From Nymphaea colorata (Eukaryota; Streptophyta; Magnoliopsida; Nymphaeales; Nymphaeaceae), in the NCBI RefSeq assembly GCF_008831285.2, contig NC_045150.1, forward strand, positions 9,436,001 to 9,500,000: a stretch of DNA of 64,000 bases, given 5' to 3'. The position numbers and the translations under genes were made by a program. This document shows, piece by piece, positions 60,033 to 64,000 of this stretch. The first letter of the stretch is position 1, and each line of letters opens with the position of its first letter. The notes under the pieces are model-generated. The model worked only from the letters and a program-made list of their open reading frames with translations, did no database searches and was not told the DNA's origin.

Positions 60033-62223
60033 AATGCGTGTTTGTGTGTGTGTCTCCGAGCCTCGCGCATAAATTTGTGATTGATTGTGGATATTAGTCA
60101 CTGGCGCTGCTTTCCGGTTTCTATCGAGTGAAGTTGAGATTCTGCTCAGAAAGTGGAGCAGAAAAAGCAAAGCTATAGGATTCTTGTATTATTAAAGAGA
60201 AAGAAGAGAAATGCATGTCCGAGTACAAGTCCCTGTATGCGTCGCTTGTGCTTTTCTTTTGATGTTTCTCTGGATCCATTATGGATTTTACGTCTTGTGC
60301 TGTTTCCTGGATTTAATTAATGAGCTACAACATGTAGTTAAAAAAATTGGAGCGGAACGTGTCAATGTTTCTGCATCATCGGTCTTTGGATCGATTACGG
60401 GTTTTAGTTCTTGTACGAAATAATATCAAGTTTATGTATTTTTTTCGCTCGATGCCTTTTTACGATCGAATGTCTTCTCGTGCAATCTCTTTGTGGACCA
60501 ATTTTGTTTCACGATTTTTTGTTGATTCTCATCTTTTATGTCATGCGTTAGGGGCACTATGACAATACACTTGAGCAAAAACTTGAATGCTATAAAAGAA
60601 AATTTTATGTGTTTAAGCGCACATACACATAAACTGTATGTGGCATTCACTAATCTCTGTCGTTTCTTCTCATATTTTCTGCATTTGATCCTAGTAATCT
60701 GATCTACCATAAAAATTTGGTTGCCGGGCACAGATTAAACTTTAATTACCCGGGATTTTCTGTTGTTGTGGTCTTCTCCAGTTCCATTTTTTAAATTTGT
60801 ATTTCTTGTTTTGATTTCCAATGTCAAGAGTTCAAATTGTGGAGTTTCTCTCTTCCTTTTCCACAAGTACTTGTACAGCAATTTCATCGTTCACTTTGAC
60901 CTTGTTAGAAGGATCTTGTAGTACTATTTTTTTGGTTGTATACTATGTATTACTATTTCTTGGGGATATAGATTGGAGTTGATTTTGCATGAGATGTTTA
61001 TTTGGTTTTTCAGGTATAGATTTTACTCACAGGTGATGAAATTTTATCAGGTCGTCGAGAGAGTTTCGACTGCTGGCATATCTTAAGGAACAGGTAAATT
61101 AGTATTTCCCATGACGATGCATCTCTTTAATACATCAGTATGTGCAGGAGAGGGCCCAAACTCTCCACTAATTTTTAATAAGTATCTTAATCAATAACAT
61201 TTATCAAATATTATTATGAAATAATCAATGATTGGATGTGAACCTTCTTGTTTTGTGCACGTTTTTGCGTCTTCCCCATCTACCCAGTCCTATCCTTGTC
61301 TCAGTAGTTGTCATGCTATGGGCCTCGCATCTAGGAGTATTAGTTAAGGGCCAAGGCCAATGACAGGACCAACCTTGGGTCAGGTAAATTCGTTCCAGTG
61401 AAACTAGGCCAGCTATGTCTTGCAAAATCTCAGTTCCTTAGTTATATAGGCTTACTTCATTATTGGATTACATGGCAATATAAGAACCTCTTTTGATTTA
61501 TGAACCAAGCTTTGGACTCTTTTGCACGATTGCTAAGGTGTATTTTGTGACAGTGTCGTATCTGCTTTTATGTTTTATTGTGTTGCCTTTTACTCTATAT
61601 CTCATTGTGGCCCAAATTCTTGAAAAGCAAAATGCTGTTACAATGATTTGAAAGCTCCTTTTTTGTTCCTTCACTGTTTTTCACCCTTTTTCATCTTTAT
61701 TCCCTATCTCCTATGTTCATTCCTCCATCAGGTTATCTTCTTCTTTTTTCATCAAACTTATTTGAAATGGAAGTTCCTATGCATTACAACTTAAGGTTCA
61801 TGTCCACTTCATAAACAGTTGTTCTATGACCTTATATTGTCTGTTGGTGGAATGGTTGCACTGGGAGCATCTAGGTGTTGATTACTTTTTACAATTTAAA
61901 TGCAGGAACTCCAGATCTCCAAAGGAGGAAGACTGAATAGACAAGAAACTGCTGAAAATCTTCAGCATCAATGTCATGCTAATATCTTGGATCAATCTTC
62001 CATTCTCAACAACCTAATGAAATTTCTTCCAGAAAATTTGGCTTGTAAAACTTTTAGAGACTGTAATTTATCTATTACATTTATTGTGAAAGTCGCCACA
62101 CTGTTTGGACTCCTCACTTTCTGTGGATCACAAGGAGCACAGGCCAACACAGAGTTTGCAAGTACTTTGCAATCATCTGATTTTTTAGGAGACATTGGTG
62201 ATATTAGCACAGGTTTTGCTTCG
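59521..62223 (+). CDS. PAM71: PAM71/GDT1-like thylakoid protein, 5' part
   Basis: Three exons join in frame: 59521-59672, 61051-61093 and 61906-62223, encoding the first 171 residues. The gene then continues past a GTTAGG donor (62224) into an intron that runs off the window. Residues 1-65 (MRGHVICGSGLGVALLNPRP...) are basic and Ser-rich like a chloroplast transit peptide. Residues 120-138 are hydrophobic and end with AQAN. The segment then reaches DFLGDIGDISTGFAS (157-171), which in PAM71 immediately precedes the AFLLIFFSELGDKTFF motif of the UPF0016/GDT1 cation-transporter domain. PAM71 moves Mn2+/Ca2+ across the thylakoid membrane and supports photosystem II. The catalytic repeats are outside the window, so identity rests on this junction motif and layout. 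If splicing at 62224 fails, the frame stays open to 62448. Divergent from the C2-domain gene. Confidence 0.65.
59681..59738. repeat. Compound (CT)n(GT)n microsatellite in intron 1
   Basis: CT repeats pass into GT repeats directly after the intron-1 donor of the PAM71-like gene. Confidence 0.95.
59745..59990 (+). repeat. Diverged ~85-100-bp repeats in PAM71 intron 1
   Basis: 'ttcggcttgtcgtt' (about 59752), 'ttgggcttctcgtt' (59836) and 'tccggcttctcgtt' (59938) head three related blocks with 'ctgcgggaggga' / 'ctgcaagaggca' and 'ggttctctggtcac'. The third block and exon 1 ('cccggcttccagatttc...gcgacagtta') share 'cggctt' and 'cgacagtta'. The blocks may be decayed duplicates of exon-1 sequence. 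Confidence 0.5.
60100..61050 (+). other. Intron 1 of the PAM71-like gene (3' part)
   Basis: T-rich intronic sequence with no exon-like block before the acceptor at 61050. Short frames on both strands are noise. Confidence 0.55.
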
Positions 62224-64000
62224 GTTAGGAAACCTTCTCATATCTCTATACTTGAACTTATACTAGTGATGTTTGTAGAAGTATGCAACTTGGTCTTAAG
62301 CATCTTAGAGCCATGGAATATGGAGATATTTTTTGTGGCCTTTAAGAATGTCAGAGTTGTGATTCTATTCTTTCCTTACCTTTTTTGTGCTTGGAGTTGG
62401 CAGTATGAACTATATCAGTATTATGAATATAAGTTTATGTATTGTTAGTTTCTGCTAATAATAGTTGCTATTTTGCATTAAGTGTATATGAAGTAGATTA
62501 GGAAGAGTAAGGTGGTTGAACTCTTGAATATATTGTTTTGGCAGATAGTATAAAATAGCTGTGAACTCATATAAGTATAATTGCGTTGAACACATAAAAA
62601 TATCACAGTCTATTCTCTATTAATTTAGTGTATTCATTGGTTAATATTGCATTGACCTTTGAAGCATCTGAGATAGTTTTATTTCTGTCCCTTCTCTGAT
62701 CATTGAAAGCATCATGACAACCACTGTAAAAGCTTGATTCTTTTTATTTCTGTGATATTATTTTCAAATCTTGCTTAGTTTTTTCACCTTTTCTTGTGAA
62801 GCCGAGAGAAAGTGTACATCATATTCTATTTATACTTATTGTCATGACTGGAAATATGAACATTTAGATGTTGCTAAGAAAATCAGAGAAGACTCCTTTT
62901 TCTTGCATGTGATTTGCTATTTCAAGATGTAGGACAGTGTGTACACACCGTCTTAGCATCCAAATAAATTCTGCAATGAAGTTTGACAACAGTGAGACGG
63001 ATTGACAAAGAGTTGACTCTTTATTGTCAAGTTACATTCATGGATGGCAAAGCTACTGAAGTAAGCCAATATGTCATACATCATGCTGAAGCACAAGTGG
63101 AGCAAATGATACATTAAATCTCTTTCTGACTGAAACTTAATCTTTGTATTGGCCCATATACTTTAACTTCATCCGTTCCTTATTGGGGAAGAGGCATCAC
63201 GATAGGGGGATGAAGAAGGAAGGATCAAACAAAAAATGTGATGCCCTGTTGGTGGCAAGAGGAGAGAATCTTGGTTTGTAGAACTAAGGAACCCTTTCCT
63301 ACAAAACTTTTATCCATTGAACACGTTGAAAAATTGGTTATAAGTGAACTCTAATTTCCCAATAAGGTGAATGTAAGGTATAAAAGTTTTCACCAAGTTT
63401 GACAAACAAATGGCACTATTTGCTGCATTGGCTCCTACAGGGTTGTAAATTGTAGAACAGTTGCACATGATTTTCTCTCGTTCATTTATAATGTTGAGAA
63501 TGTTAGAGAAGTTACAATCTGAACTAAGAAACGAACAATATAACCAGATGGCAGTTAAGAATTTTAAAATGCTAACAGCTTGTGTTTTAGGATGCCTTGT
63601 CTGGTTTTAGCCCTTTAGGTTTGTTACTTGGACATTGAGTTAGACAGCCATAATACTAAGCTTTACTATAATCACGACCTGGTCAATAACCCAGCTGGTT
63701 GTTACGATTCCTGGGTCAACTTGCAGCATTTTATAAGCAAGTATTTCATTGGGTGGGTTTAGGCAGATCATGTATGCTAAGTTGCATATGTCACATTATT
63801 TTGCTGGATATTTCCAGATTCAAGTTTTATTTACTCCAAGCTCTTGATTGTGCCATATTTTGTTTTTCAACTTTTGGTGGTAATATAAATTATAAATTTC
63901 AAGTTACAGTAAACTTTGTTTTGATATTGGTCATCTGAACCTAGTGTACACATAATATGTCTTCTTTTAGCTCTGTGTCTTGTTTATATGTTTGTTTACT
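62224..64000 (+). other. Intron 3 of the PAM71-like gene (incomplete)
   Basis: Begins with GTTAGG. No block encoding the expected SELGDKTFFIAALLA segment was found up to the right edge, so the next coding exon must lie beyond 64000. The frames at 63699-63938 and elsewhere have no domain. Confidence 0.5.

Noticed and set aside
1-64000. CRISPR arrays, bacterial operons, integrated virus
   Set aside because: All tandem repeats are microsatellites or minisatellites without spacers. The genes are plant-type with introns, and no viral polymerase or capsid-like frame was seen.

Overview
The window looks like nuclear DNA of a flowering plant. It has split genes with GT-AG introns, plant-specific families (an F-box/kelch HAWAIIAN SKIRT orthologue, a pentatricopeptide-repeat relic, a thylakoid GDT1/PAM71-like protein) and plant MIR159/MIR319 hairpins. 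The background is AT-rich and sparsely coding, full of (AG)n/(CT)n and (TA)n microsatellites, fold-back MITE-like elements and a decayed LINE. The species cannot be fixed from the sequence. Exon models below were built by hand from reading frame, splice sites and family resemblance.

Layout. 1-18 kb holds no recognisable protein gene. It does hold two minus-strand microRNA genes of the same superfamily, a MIR159-type hairpin near 2.6-2.8 kb and a canonical MIR319 hairpin near 10.7-10.9 kb, each with a TATA box upstream on the same strand. Between them lie a perfect 66-bp-arm inverted repeat and a ~136-bp-period minisatellite. 18.1-20.4 kb is a complete eight-exon gene for a 361-residue peptidase C45/acyltransferase-like protein (+), followed by a decayed duplicate of its last two exons. 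22.2-23.3 kb is a three-exon gene for a small VOC/glyoxalase-like protein (-). 24.8-25.0 kb is an unassigned exon-like block. 25.6-27.0 kb is a PPR pseudogene (-). 28.7-32.8 kb is a three-exon coiled-coil gene of the plant 'USO1-like' family (-). 33-44 kb is repeats and a LINE remnant. 44.8-46.0 kb is the HWS orthologue (-). 47-58 kb is repeats only. 58.2-59.1 kb is a single-exon C2-domain gene (-), head-to-head with a PAM71-like gene (+) whose first three coding exons are present and whose remainder lies beyond the right edge.

The genes do not form an operon-like unit. Two connections stand out. MIR159 and MIR319 are related microRNA families that normally target GAMYB-like and TCP transcription factors, and here they lie in tandem about 8 kb apart on one strand. 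The C2 and PAM71-like genes share a ~460-bp divergent promoter with a G-box. HWS is also a known modulator of microRNA function, but its presence in the same window may be coincidence.
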